Part shown: one piece after another, positions 44,919 to 53,684 of the stretch | How positions within the stretch are numbered: position 1 is the first letter of the stretch | How the letters are laid out: every line of letters begins with the position of its first letter | Origin: Planctomycetota bacterium | GTDB lineage: Bacteria > Planctomycetota > Planctomycetia > Pirellulales > Pirellulaceae | Assembly (NCBI GenBank): GCA_026692865.1 | Contig: JAPLNI010000038.1 | Location: 1 to 57,121, forward strand | Direction: 5' to 3' | DNA: 57,121 nucleotides | Notes under the pieces: generated by a model | Seen by the model: the letters and a program-made list of their open reading frames with translations, nothing else | What the model was told of the DNA's origin: nothing | Databases searched by the model: none | Program-made: the position numbers and the translations under genes

Positions 44919-46058
44919 TCAATTGTCAAACGAAAGAAGAGCCCGTGTAAAGGCTTCTGGATCAAAGGGAGCCATATCCGGCAGCTTTTCACCCAGCCCA
45001 ACCAGCTTCACCGGCAATGAAAACTCGGTCATGATCGGCACAACGACGCCGCCCTTCGCACTGCCGTCGAGCTTGGCAAGGATGATTCCCGTACAGCCTG
45101 CAACGTCCGAAAATCCACGTGCTTGGCTGATTGCATTCTGACCAGCAGTCGCATCGAGGACGAGCAGCACTTCATGAGGAGCACCGTCGATTTGCTTGGC
45201 GGCAATTTTTCGGATCTTTTCAAGCTGTTGCATCAAGTTGACTTGCGTCTGCAATCGACCAGCCGTATCGATAATACACACATCAAAGTTTTCTTCGCGA
45301 GCTCTTTGAACGGCTTTGAAAGCGACCGATCCTGGGTCACTTCCCATCTCGCCAGAAACAATCTCACAACCAATCCGTTGCGACCAAATTTTCAATTGCT
45401 CGACAGCCGCCGCACGAAAAGTATCACCCGCGCCAAGGATAACAGTTCGCCCCTCTTTACGAAGTCGATAAGCAAGCTTGGCTATCGATGTTGTCTTTCC
45501 AGCACCGTTGACCCCGACAACTAAAATGACAGTTGGCCCCGAGGTTGCAAACTGAAGCTCCACGGACCGATTCTGCATCGATGCAAGAATCTCACTGCGA
45601 GCACTTTCAAGGACTTCTTCCTTGGTAACCTTACGCCCCCGAAATTCACGACCAATGCGATCACGGATGCGTGTCGCAGTCGGCTGCCCCATATCGGTAC
45701 GGACAAGAATTACAAATAACTCACGCAAAAAATCATCATCAACCAGCCGACCTTCGGACTTCCATAGATCGCGAATATCGGTCTGAAGAATTTGATTTGT
45801 TTTATGAAGCGCTGATCGTAACTTCTTAAACCAACTCCCACCGTCTTCGGGTGTAGCGGATTCTGCTTGATCGGTTTCAGGCTTGATGTCTTTCTCGCTA
45901 TGCGAAGAAGCAATTTTTGTTTCACCGGGCAGCGTCTGCTGTGCTAACGGATCGCCTGCGGCAGTTGAAGCACTACGTTCGTTCGCGACTTTAGACGCAG
46001 CGCTTTTATCTTCTCCTGATGAGACCGATTCGTCCTTTTTTTTTCGCCAAAAAACCAT
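44919..46058 (-). CDS. ftsY: Signal recognition particle receptor FtsY
   Basis: GTPase that docks SRP-ribosome complexes at the membrane. It has an acidic/Ser-rich N-terminal A domain (about 1-85), then NG domains with G1 GVNGAGKTT, the closed-loop sequence DTFRAAAVEQL, DTAGRLQTQVNLMQQL (G3), and TGIILAKLDGSAKGG (G4). The final LGEKLPDMAPFDPEAF is typical. No membrane helix is present, as in many FtsY proteins. It begins at ATG 46058, 62 nt beyond the lysA stop (46121) on the same strand. Confidence 0.97.
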   Translation of the reverse strand: MVFWRKKKDESVSSGEDKSAASKVANERSASTAAGDPLAQQTLPGETKIASSHSEKDIKPETDQAESATPEDGGSWFKKLRSALHKTNQILQTDIRDLWKSEGRLVDDDFLRELFVILVRTDMGQPTATRIRDRIGREFRGRKVTKEEVLESARSEILASMQNRSVELQFATSGPTVILVVGVNGAGKTTSIAKLAYRLRKEGRTVILGAGDTFRAAAVEQLKIWSQRIGCEIVSGEMGSDPGSVAFKAVQRAREENFDVCIIDTAGRLQTQVNLMQQLEKIRKIAAKQIDGAPHEVLLVLDATAGQNAISQARGFSDVAGCTGIILAKLDGSAKGGVVVPIMTEFSLPVKLVGLGEKLPDMAPFDPEAFTRALLSFDN

Positions 46059-46120
46059 AATACAACCCCCAATTTGCTAATCGTCACAGCGAGCCCAGAA
46101 CGTGGCCTCGCTCATGCAAT

Positions 46121-47398
46121 TTAGCTAACTGCAGGAATGGTTTCTCCACGAATAAGGTCTTCGAATGACTCGCGATGGCGAATCGAATGAAGGTTACCGT
46201 TTTCGATAAGGACTTCTTCAGCGCGATAACGACCGTTGTAGTTGCTGGCCATAACAAAACCGTACGCACCAGCAACTTCCATTACCAAGTAATCACCCAC
46301 GGAAGCCGCTGGTAGTCGCCGCTTGGATACGAAGCCACCCTCTTCTTGGGTGAAGATATCGCCGGACTCACACAGCGGTCCACCCACAACGACATCCAAC
46401 TCGGGTGCATGTCGCTTTGGCGTTTGATGAGCAATCGCGATTGGATGATACGATCCGTAGAGAATAGGGCGAGCAAGATCATTGAAGCCAGTGTCCAAGA
46501 GATAAAACGTGTTTTCTCCCATCGTCTTGATCGCGCGAATCTCGGTGATCAAGTAACCACTCTCGGCTACCAAAAATCTTCCAGGCTCAATTTCCAAGGA
46601 GAGCTTATGACCAAAATGGGCTTCTAATCGCTTGCGACTGGCATCCCAGAGTTGGAAATACTGATCAAGATCAACATACTCCTGACCGTCGCGATAAGGC
46701 ACGGGTAGGCCTCCACCGGCGCTAATCATCTTCAACGTTCGTCCAACATTCATCGCCACTTTTTCAAGGGCACCACAAACTTGGCTCAAATGTTCTAAAT
46801 CAGTTCCACTGCCGATATGCATATGAATTCCGGTGACCGCAATGTTGTAGAGATCGGCGCGTCGAAGACAATCGTCCACTTGATCAATCCAAATCCCATG
46901 CTTGGATTGTGGGCCGCCGGTGTTGGTCTTTTGTGAATGCCCATGACCAAAGCCCGGATTGATTCGCAAAGTGATGTTCGCACCCGGACAAACTTCGCCC
47001 AGTTGATCGATCATGTCAGGCGAACCGCAATTCACATGTAGGCCTTTCTCGCGAATTATGTCGAGTGCGGCTCGGTCAAAAACGTCCGCAGTGTAGACAA
47101 TTGGATGCGGCTCGCCGTGAGTCGAAAAACCCGCGGCCATAGCTCGCTTCACCTCTCCGACACTCACTGCATCGACAACCACGCCCAGTCTTCGAAGTCG
47201 ATCCAGAATGGCGATATTGGAGTTCGCTTTCTGAGCGTATCGAATCACGTCAAAAGCAGACAAATCGGCAACTCGCTTTTCGATCGTCGCCATGTCATAG
47301 ACGTAGGTTGGCGTTCCAAATTTCTTCGCGATTTCCGCTACGGAAAAATCAGCGATGGACTGTCGTAAATTACTGAATGCAGGTGCTACGGTCGACAT
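46121..47398 (-). CDS. lysA: Diaminopimelate decarboxylase
   Basis: PLP enzyme that decarboxylates meso-diaminopimelate to lysine. The PLP Lys lies in RYAQKAN (Lys57), and the alanine-racemase-like barrel includes ITGIHMHIGSG-type sequence (here VTGIHMHIGSGTD) and the C-terminal GGPLCESGDIF segment with its catalytic Cys. ATG 47398. No Shine-Dalgarno is obvious. Downstream on the same strand are ftsY and lipA. Confidence 0.95.
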   Translation of the reverse strand: MSTVAPAFSNLRQSIADFSVAEIAKKFGTPTYVYDMATIEKRVADLSAFDVIRYAQKANSNIAILDRLRRLGVVVDAVSVGEVKRAMAAGFSTHGEPHPIVYTADVFDRAALDIIREKGLHVNCGSPDMIDQLGEVCPGANITLRINPGFGHGHSQKTNTGGPQSKHGIWIDQVDDCLRRADLYNIAVTGIHMHIGSGTDLEHLSQVCGALEKVAMNVGRTLKMISAGGGLPVPYRDGQEYVDLDQYFQLWDASRKRLEAHFGHKLSLEIEPGRFLVAESGYLITEIRAIKTMGENTFYLLDTGFNDLARPILYGSYHPIAIAHQTPKRHAPELDVVVGGPLCESGDIFTQEEGGFVSKRRLPAASVGDYLVMEVAGAYGFVMASNYNGRYRAEEVLIENGNLHSIRHRESFEDLIRGETIPAVS

Positions 47399-47454
47399 TT
47401 TTTAAAGGGAATTTTAAACGAGGGGCTTGTGTTGTTGAGTATTTGATGCACGAA

Positions 47455-47512
47455 GTGGCATAAGCTTCTAGCCTGTGAAATAAGGCTTTCACAGGCTAGA
47501 AGCCTATGCCAC
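47455..47512. terminator. 26-bp near-perfect palindrome, likely terminator
   Basis: Arm 47455-47480 and arm 47487-47512 pair in 25 of 26 positions around a 6-nt loop. The stem contains GGCTTCTAGCCTGTG (as inverse), a motif recurrent in planctomycete genomes to my recollection. It sits between the rhomboid stop (47529) and the lysA start, so it probably terminates the rhomboid transcript. Confidence 0.7.
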
Positions 47513-47528
47513 TGGGAAATCGTTTGTT

Positions 47529-48425
47529 CTAGGGAGACTCGTTTCGACGTTTTCGAACTTGTTGAGAATACTTGGTAAGGAACTTTTGTTCTTTCGACGT
47601 CAACGAATCTTTGCCTAATTGATGGATTTTGTCGAGAATACGATCGGCTTCTGCTTCGTCGGACGAAACATCTTCGCTGGGTCGAAACGCTTGGAGTTTT
47701 GGGCCAAGCCATTTCCGGCGAAACGACTTCCAATACTGTAACGGCTCGGCCAAGAAAGCGAGGTTCCAGTTTAAATAAAAGTAAGCAAAAGCCAACCCGA
47801 TTCCAACCAAGTGAACGTCCCAAGCAATCTGACTCTGCCCCCCGACTAAGACTCCAGATCCCGATCCATAGAGGTTTGAAGCGATCAGCAAGACGCCCAT
47901 GACCCAAGCCTGAATCGGCAATACGCCGAAAATGTAGACCGTCTGATTAGGATAGTTGAGCACAAATAGCATCGTCACAAAGCTTACAGCTCCTGACGCA
48001 CCACAGACGATCGTAGGCTGCCCAGTGGCCGCTCGGAAAATGATACTCACGAGCCCTGAGACGACGATCGCGACCAGGTAGGCTCGGAAAAACTCAGCTC
48101 GGCCGTAGTGGTTTTCAACAATTCGCCCGAGAAACCAAAGCCCCAGCATGTTCCAGAGAATATGCCCGATGTTATCCGTTGAGTGGGTAAATCCATAGGT
48201 TAGCGCCCGCCACAACATCCAGGGTCGCTCCAGATCGGAAGTGCTCAGCGAAAGAAACGTTTGCAAGCTGAACGATCTTGAGAAAAGCAGGATTTCGGCA
48301 AGAAAAACTGCTACACAGGCGATGATTATTGTCGCGACTGCCGATTTTTGATTCCAGGATGGCGCTAGTCCTGCGGCGAAATCGTCCTCTCGATAGTAAG
48401 AGCGATCATGAATGCCCATCGACAT
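47529..48425 (-). CDS. Rhomboid family intramembrane serine protease
   Basis: A six- to seven-helix membrane protease of 298 residues. The catalytic serine motif is CGASGAV, with the histidine in the later helix (IAWDVHLVGIGLAFAYF), and loop L1 motifs such as RALTYGFTHSTDNIGHILWNM. The C-terminal 60 residues are a cytoplasmic helical tail. Start ATG 48425, with a second ATG two codons later (MGIHD). Function: cleaves membrane-spanning substrates. Confidence 0.92.
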   Translation of the reverse strand: MSMGIHDRSYYREDDFAAGLAPSWNQKSAVATIIIACVAVFLAEILLFSRSFSLQTFLSLSTSDLERPWMLWRALTYGFTHSTDNIGHILWNMLGLWFLGRIVENHYGRAEFFRAYLVAIVVSGLVSIIFRAATGQPTIVCGASGAVSFVTMLFVLNYPNQTVYIFGVLPIQAWVMGVLLIASNLYGSGSGVLVGGQSQIAWDVHLVGIGLAFAYFYLNWNLAFLAEPLQYWKSFRRKWLGPKLQAFRPSEDVSSDEAEADRILDKIHQLGKDSLTSKEQKFLTKYSQQVRKRRNESP

Positions 48426-48573
48426 TGGTCCTCAAGAGCTTGGAGCGGAAACAGAACAGCTGAATGCTGTAGTTATACCGCAGTTCTCGCAAAATGGACG
48501 TCTATCCTATTTCGATCTAGACGATTTTAAGAGGCTATTGATTCGTCCAGACGAAAAACTGGGATTTGTAAAC

Positions 48574-48649
48574 GTAGAAGATGCCGTAAGACATCAGCTT
48601 TTGCCTTTGTTTTCATCGACATCTGAGTTCTTACGAATTCAGTTACCCA
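48574..48649. repeat. Two-hairpin 3' element, copy 3
   Basis: AGATGCCGTAAGACATCAG and CTGAGTTCTTACGAATTCAG, a diverged copy of 8142 and 21901. It starts just beyond the stop (12 nt) of the minus-strand gene at 48661. Confidence 0.65.
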
Positions 48650-48660
48650 ATTTTTAAAAT

Positions 48661-50619
48661 CTATTCTGGAACTACCAATGTTGGTGGACGGGTCGTGGCT
48701 GACTCCGAGGATTCGGCAGATTCAGTCGCGGGTGCTAGGTTGGCCAGAGGCTGCATCGCCCTTGGGGAATCCGGAGTAACGAATTCCACGTTTTCAAAAG
48801 ATTCGTTCGAGGCTGGATTCCGATCAGCCCGAGAAGCCTTTGCTTGCGTAGGAACCGTTTCGTTTGTTTGAGTAGACGCTGATTTAGGTTTACCGTCGGT
48901 TTTTCCTACCACTTCAGATTCACTTCTAAGTTGGACAATCACCGGCTCTGGGACAGCGTCTCCAACCTGATACGGTGAATCAAGACTATCCTTGTGTTTA
49001 GGCGACTCTTTCAGCATTGTTTCGAACAATTCGTTGCCGACCTCACTCATCTTGTTTCTGTCGCGAATCGTCCGGTACTTTAAGAAATCCGACAGTGCGA
49101 ATGAGTCTTCGAGACTAATATCCGCCGCCTTGCCGTATCGCTTGATCGCTTTCAACACTTCGTCGGCACTTTCTTCTGTCATCATCTTTGGATACGCGCG
49201 AAAGACCCTGGCCCAGTTTTGCCAGGCTGCTTCATAGAGCTTCATCGACTTATCCAGATCGCCCTTAGCGAGAAACTGATCGGCTTCGTACATCTGGCGA
49301 CGCGCGGCAACCGTCGTTGGCTTTTGCTCCAAGCGTCCACGCATCTCCCAGTATTCATAATTGCATTGATCGCGATACTTACCAACGTGTGTAGCGTACT
49401 CTTCCTTGCTGTCGACGTCCGAAGCTAAAGCGAGCGCTTCAGTACGCTTCTCTTTTGGAAGCATCTGGATCAGCACCGTCTTGGCTGGCATATATTTGTA
49501 AAGCGACGCATCTACCAAATATTGCTGTTCTGGTGTTCGCTCCGACGGAGGTAGATTAACAGCTGCGAACTCGTCTTCAGTCAGTTTGTCTTTACTGTTA
49601 GCGATAACTTCCTTTCGAACATCGCTTACCAGCGCATCGAACTTCGCAGTCGCATCTTTAGCAACCTGCAACGCGACATCGTATTTACCTAGCTGCACCG
49701 TATGTCCCCATGATGTCATGATGTCCAACGCACCATAGGCATCCCACTCGTTGGACGCGCGACTCCAAGCAAACATCGCTTTGTCATCAAGCGTTCCCTC
49801 TTCTTCCATCGCTTCGGCCGAGTACATCAACGCGTACGGATTCTCCGCGTAAAAATAGAGTGGGTTCTTCTTGCAATAAGCACCGGCTCGAACGAGATCA
49901 TAGGCTTTCAAAAACCACAATCGTCCTACGAGCCAATTATCGGGCTTTCGGTCAGGCCCACGTGCATCGGCCGATTCAACATCCAGTCCGTATCCAACAA
50001 GCTTTTGATGATATTCGTCATCGTTGCGAAAGAGCTCGCGGAACTGTCGCTTCTCATCGGATCTCCCTAGCTTTTGAGTCATATACTTACCCAAGTGCCA
50101 CTGGAGAATTGGCTGACGGCGATTGAATTTTGTTCCTGTAACGAGATAGTCGATGCCCTTTTTCACCCAGGCATATCGCTCTCGGTAATCATCGAACTCG
50201 ACGGAGACGTTGTAAGCCAAATTGTGGGCCTGGCTGTCCCAAACACTAACGAAGTGCGGTTGCAAGAGAGCAAGCTGATTCAAAGTCGCCGACAGTCGAT
50301 CGTAGTACTTTTCTGTTTTGTAGTAATCAGACTTCTGCCATAGGATCGTCGCTGCGACTCCACGTAACCCAAGGGTCGCCAATCGCATCGTTTCGCTTGC
50401 TGGATCGAGCTGGCCTAGACTGGCTTGCCCGATGTCATAACGATCGCGAATCTGAGAAAGCAAGCCTCCACTAGAGCTTGCCGACGCACTCGCGCTTGGT
50501 TCAGCCGACGAGCCTGTAGACTTGACCGTAGGCGGTTGCCCTAAGAGAAACAAAGGTAGCAACAACGCAACGATGCCGCAGATGTAAGCTGCTTTTCGAT
50601 AAAGAGCCTTCGTGTTCAC
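48661..50619 (-). CDS. Membrane-anchored helical (TPR-like) protein, third gene of an ABC exporter operon
   Basis: Product of 652 residues. One N-terminal membrane helix (YICGIVALLLPLFLLG) is followed by a long periplasm-facing region, helical and alpha-solenoid-like, with repeated YDRL/YYKTEKYYDRLSATL-type pairs that read as TPR units. The C-terminus is Ser/Thr/Pro-rich and of low complexity (about 575-652). GTG 50619 overlaps the permease stop by 4 nt (GTGA), so it is translated with the permease. Its likely job is as an accessory, perhaps a periplasmic adaptor, of the ABC-2 complex. No named domain. Confidence 0.82.
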   Translation of the reverse strand: MNTKALYRKAAYICGIVALLLPLFLLGQPPTVKSTGSSAEPSASASASSSGGLLSQIRDRYDIGQASLGQLDPASETMRLATLGLRGVAATILWQKSDYYKTEKYYDRLSATLNQLALLQPHFVSVWDSQAHNLAYNVSVEFDDYRERYAWVKKGIDYLVTGTKFNRRQPILQWHLGKYMTQKLGRSDEKRQFRELFRNDDEYHQKLVGYGLDVESADARGPDRKPDNWLVGRLWFLKAYDLVRAGAYCKKNPLYFYAENPYALMYSAEAMEEEGTLDDKAMFAWSRASNEWDAYGALDIMTSWGHTVQLGKYDVALQVAKDATAKFDALVSDVRKEVIANSKDKLTEDEFAAVNLPPSERTPEQQYLVDASLYKYMPAKTVLIQMLPKEKRTEALALASDVDSKEEYATHVGKYRDQCNYEYWEMRGRLEQKPTTVAARRQMYEADQFLAKGDLDKSMKLYEAAWQNWARVFRAYPKMMTEESADEVLKAIKRYGKAADISLEDSFALSDFLKYRTIRDRNKMSEVGNELFETMLKESPKHKDSLDSPYQVGDAVPEPVIVQLRSESEVVGKTDGKPKSASTQTNETVPTQAKASRADRNPASNESFENVEFVTPDSPRAMQPLANLAPATESAESSESATTRPPTLVVPE

Positions 50620-52400
50620 GCTGCCATCTCCCGAGTTTTAAGGAAGAAGTAACCAATGATTGTTGTCATTATGAAATAGCCTAAGGCAATCAACAAATGC
50701 CGAGCGAGAAGTCCGTCAAACAAATCTACTCCGTAAGCGATGAAGTCGCTCGTACCAAGCCGACCGAAGTCAGGAACGGCGCTCTTGAGAGTCGAAACGC
50801 CCGACATTAATCCATAATCGATAGTGCGAATCGTTTGTTCCAACGTTTGGTTCCCCAAATCGAGATCGATCATCGTTCCCTTCTGAGTCAGAATACGAAC
50901 GACCGCTTCGACCGGCCCACCTCCGTTGTATTGGGAGTTGAAAAATGTATCAATGTTTGCACCAAAGAACCCGAGCACCAACGAAGCCAGCGTCGCAACC
51001 ATCGCGACCGGTCCAGACAAGAAGGTGCTATACATGACACCGAAGCAAATCACGATAACCATCTGCAGCCATATACTTACATAACCTTTGAAAAAATTCC
51101 AAGCGAATGATTTCTCTCCGGCTCGAAGGGCCAAATCGGCGGCAGCCATTCCAAGATACTGCTGGGAATCTTCGCAGCGGATAATGATTTGCATACGCCC
51201 ATCGACAACCAAATCCTTGAATAGCTCAAGCTTCTCTGGTTTGTTTAAGCGAAAGCCCGATAGCTTCAGTGGAATCACCTTCCGGTCGAGCGATTCCTTG
51301 ACAAGGAAGCTAACGCGCTCGCTTTCAACAGTCTCGTCAGGACTTCGAAGAATCAGCGTACCGCGAACTGGCGTGACGATGTCTCCTTTATAAGTTCGAA
51401 ACGCTTCGATGTTCATTTCGATTTCCAATCCGTCGGGGAAGTCCGATTCATTTACGTTCTCGAAATTCCAGATCGCACTTGAGAGCGAACCACCGGCGAT
51501 GAACTTGCGGTACTCGGACATGTATCCGACGTTAAGACCTTCGCCGACTACGCCGTTTCGATCGGTATAAGTCAGCGAACCGTAAACTGGCACGCGAGCC
51601 GATAAATTTCCTATCGGCGGTCCTACTTTAAAAACTGTCTCGCCGTTTACTTTCGTAGCCGTGACCGTGTGCTGGTGCCCTTTGGACTCGTCCGTTACTC
51701 CTTTACCATCTTCGTTCAACCGAAAATTGTGCGAGTGAGCTCCAGCAACATCCGTCACACCGTTTCGTCCATCGCTGCCGATGGTCGCCACTTCATGGGA
51801 GTGATTAAGCCCACGCACCACGAAGACGTAGCTAAGCAATCCCAGCACTGCCAACACAACCGAACCGATCAACGAAAAACCCACAACACGGCCGAGCACA
51901 ATCTCAGTCGGACGTACAGGTTTAGTAACAATCGTATAGATGGTTCGGTTCTTGATGTCGGCGGGAATACTGAAAGCACTTAAGAATAAACCGAGCAGCA
52001 AAATCAGGTAGTTAGTCGCGGTGAGAACAAAGCTGATGTAGAGCTTTGCGGGATCATCGGCGGACTTATCAAGAAACCAACCAGCAAACAGAATCCCTAC
52101 GATAAAAATCCCGATAACAGCGAGAACCTTTCGACGAATCGCTTCCAAGAAGGCGAGTTTTGCGATGGCCCAAATACGCGACAAACTGGTCTTTGGAAGA
52201 TCCGTTCGAAACAGGTCGTAGATGACCTTAGCAATCGAAAAGAAGCCTTCGCCAGGCCCCTGTCGAACCATTGCGACAACGTAGCAAACGAAAAACCCGA
52301 ACGCGGCCATCGTGATTACGAGAGCCGCTCCGTAGAGCAACGAGCCTTCGCGAAACAGCCACTCCGAAAGTGACCAAAACTGATTGGGTTCTAGACGCAT
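50616..52400 (-). CDS. ABC-2 type transport permease with large extracytoplasmic domain
   Basis: Product of 594 residues. Membrane helices lie near the N-terminus (two before residue 45, then about 90-110, 130-150 and 180-205) and again in the last 200 residues. The segment FSIPADIKNRTIYTIVTKPV is a typical ABC-2 coupling region. Between them a domain of about 230 residues is predicted to face outside. It contains His-rich motifs (NHSHEVATIG, AGAHSHNFRL, KGHQHTVTA) followed by beta-strand-rich sequence. It pairs with the ATPase 9 nt upstream. Export substrate unknown. Confidence 0.9.
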   Translation of the reverse strand: MRLEPNQFWSLSEWLFREGSLLYGAALVITMAAFGFFVCYVVAMVRQGPGEGFFSIAKVIYDLFRTDLPKTSLSRIWAIAKLAFLEAIRRKVLAVIGIFIVGILFAGWFLDKSADDPAKLYISFVLTATNYLILLLGLFLSAFSIPADIKNRTIYTIVTKPVRPTEIVLGRVVGFSLIGSVVLAVLGLLSYVFVVRGLNHSHEVATIGSDGRNGVTDVAGAHSHNFRLNEDGKGVTDESKGHQHTVTATKVNGETVFKVGPPIGNLSARVPVYGSLTYTDRNGVVGEGLNVGYMSEYRKFIAGGSLSSAIWNFENVNESDFPDGLEIEMNIEAFRTYKGDIVTPVRGTLILRSPDETVESERVSFLVKESLDRKVIPLKLSGFRLNKPEKLELFKDLVVDGRMQIIIRCEDSQQYLGMAAADLALRAGEKSFAWNFFKGYVSIWLQMVIVICFGVMYSTFLSGPVAMVATLASLVLGFFGANIDTFFNSQYNGGGPVEAVVRILTQKGTMIDLDLGNQTLEQTIRTIDYGLMSGVSTLKSAVPDFGRLGTSDFIAYGVDLFDGLLARHLLIALGYFIMTTIIGYFFLKTREMAA

Positions 52401-52409
52401 AGTTTGGCT

Positions 52410-53390
52410 CTAGCTCCCACTGCGACGACCTGGACGGGCCTCGCTCTCGCGGACGATATCCAAGAACAAATCTTCCATCGTCGTGGTTGGGTTATCAAGT
52501 TGAAGCAGCGTTCCACCATGCTTGGCGATCACCGCTCGGATCTCGTCTTTCGCAGCGTCGCTAAGGCCCGTTGCATGGACTTCCGTCACATCTTGAACCT
52601 TCAGCAACGAATCGACTCGTCCAAGCTCCTTGAGCTCCCCTTGGTGCAGAATAGCGATCCTATCGCAAACATCTTCTACGTCTGCCAACTGGTGCGAACA
52701 CATCAAGATCGTCTTGCCTTGATCACGCAGCCGAAGAATCAAATCCTTCATCTCTCGCGAACCGATTGGATCCAACCCGGTGGTCGGCTCGTCCAGAACC
52801 AACAAATCAGGCTCGTTAATCAGTGCTTGAGCCAACCCGATCCGACGCGTCATCCCTTTGGAGTACTCCTTCAACTGACGACGGCGAGCCCGCTGCAAGC
52901 CAACCATTTGTATCAGTTGTTCAGTTCTTTCGCGACGAACGCTAGCCGGCATATCAAAAAGCCGACCATAAAAGTCGAGCGTTTCTTCAGCATTGAGAAA
53001 TTTGTAGAGATAGGACTCTTCCGGGAGGTAACCGATTCGCTCGTTTTTGGTGACTTCGGCGGCTTCTTTGCCAAAGACGAACGCTCTTCCGGAAGTCGGA
53101 AACAGCAGTCCCAAAACTAACTTGATCGTTGTCGATTTGCCAGACCCGTTAGGACCTAAGAGACCGAAAATTTCGCCTTTGCGTACTTCGATGTCGAGCG
53201 ACTTCAGCGCGTGGACTTTCTTCCGCCCCCAGAAATCACGGTAAATCTTCCCCAAACCTCGAGTCTCGATCACGACATCGCTTGAGGACGCAGGAGCCGT
53301 TGAACTGTCGGAATTGTTGGAAAGAACAGCATTGCTAGTCTCCTTCAAGGCGGCTGGATTCGCGTCAGTTAAAGGAACTTCTAAGGTCAT
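52410..53390 (-). CDS. ABC transporter ATP-binding protein
   Basis: The ATPase subunit of the exporter, 326 residues from ATG 53390 (a GTG at 53408 gives six more). Walker [10 protein letters not shown], signature YSKGMTRR, Walker [13 protein letters not shown], and H-loop MCSHQL. A 40-residue Ser/Ala-rich N-terminus precedes the ATPase. The C-terminal domain ends with the [15 protein letters not shown] tail. It is the first gene of the operon with the permease and TPR protein; gaps are 9 nt and a 4-nt overlap. Confidence 0.94.
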   Translation of the reverse strand: MTLEVPLTDANPAALKETSNAVLSNNSDSSTAPASSSDVVIETRGLGKIYRDFWGRKKVHALKSLDIEVRKGEIFGLLGPNGSGKSTTIKLVLGLLFPTSGRAFVFGKEAAEVTKNERIGYLPEESYLYKFLNAEETLDFYGRLFDMPASVRRERTEQLIQMVGLQRARRRQLKEYSKGMTRRIGLAQALINEPDLLVLDEPTTGLDPIGSREMKDLILRLRDQGKTILMCSHQLADVEDVCDRIAILHQGELKELGRVDSLLKVQDVTEVHATGLSDAAKDEIRAVIAKHGGTLLQLDNPTTTMEDLFLDIVRESEARPGRRSGS

Positions 53391-53684
53391 GCGGGGGGAC
53401 TCCAACACGAGAGCAAATTAAAAATACGGAATGAATAGCGAGCTTAAACGACTAACGAGAGCTGACCAGATTCGATCTACGGCTTTCAACCACATTGGGT
53501 TCACGCCGCAACCTTGAGTGTGCCTATTTTGAGACGTCTGATAGCTGTTCGAGGTAAGTTTTTTGGTTCCAAGCGGAACAAAAAGCCCACACATCGACTA
53601 CGGAGACTATAAATGGGATGTTGGGTATTCACAAGTTCCTACTACCCAACCTTCACACAATCCTCCAACGGCCCTAAAGGCTCC
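53391..53684. promoter_or_regulatory. Divergent region ABC operon / folC
   Basis: About 294 bases with the promoters of both genes. No repeat is seen. Confidence 0.35.

Noticed and set aside
48412-48657. Plus-strand frame between rhomboid and TPR genes
   Set aside because: Its 3' part is the two-hairpin repeat and its 5' part overlaps the rhomboid start; no protein character.
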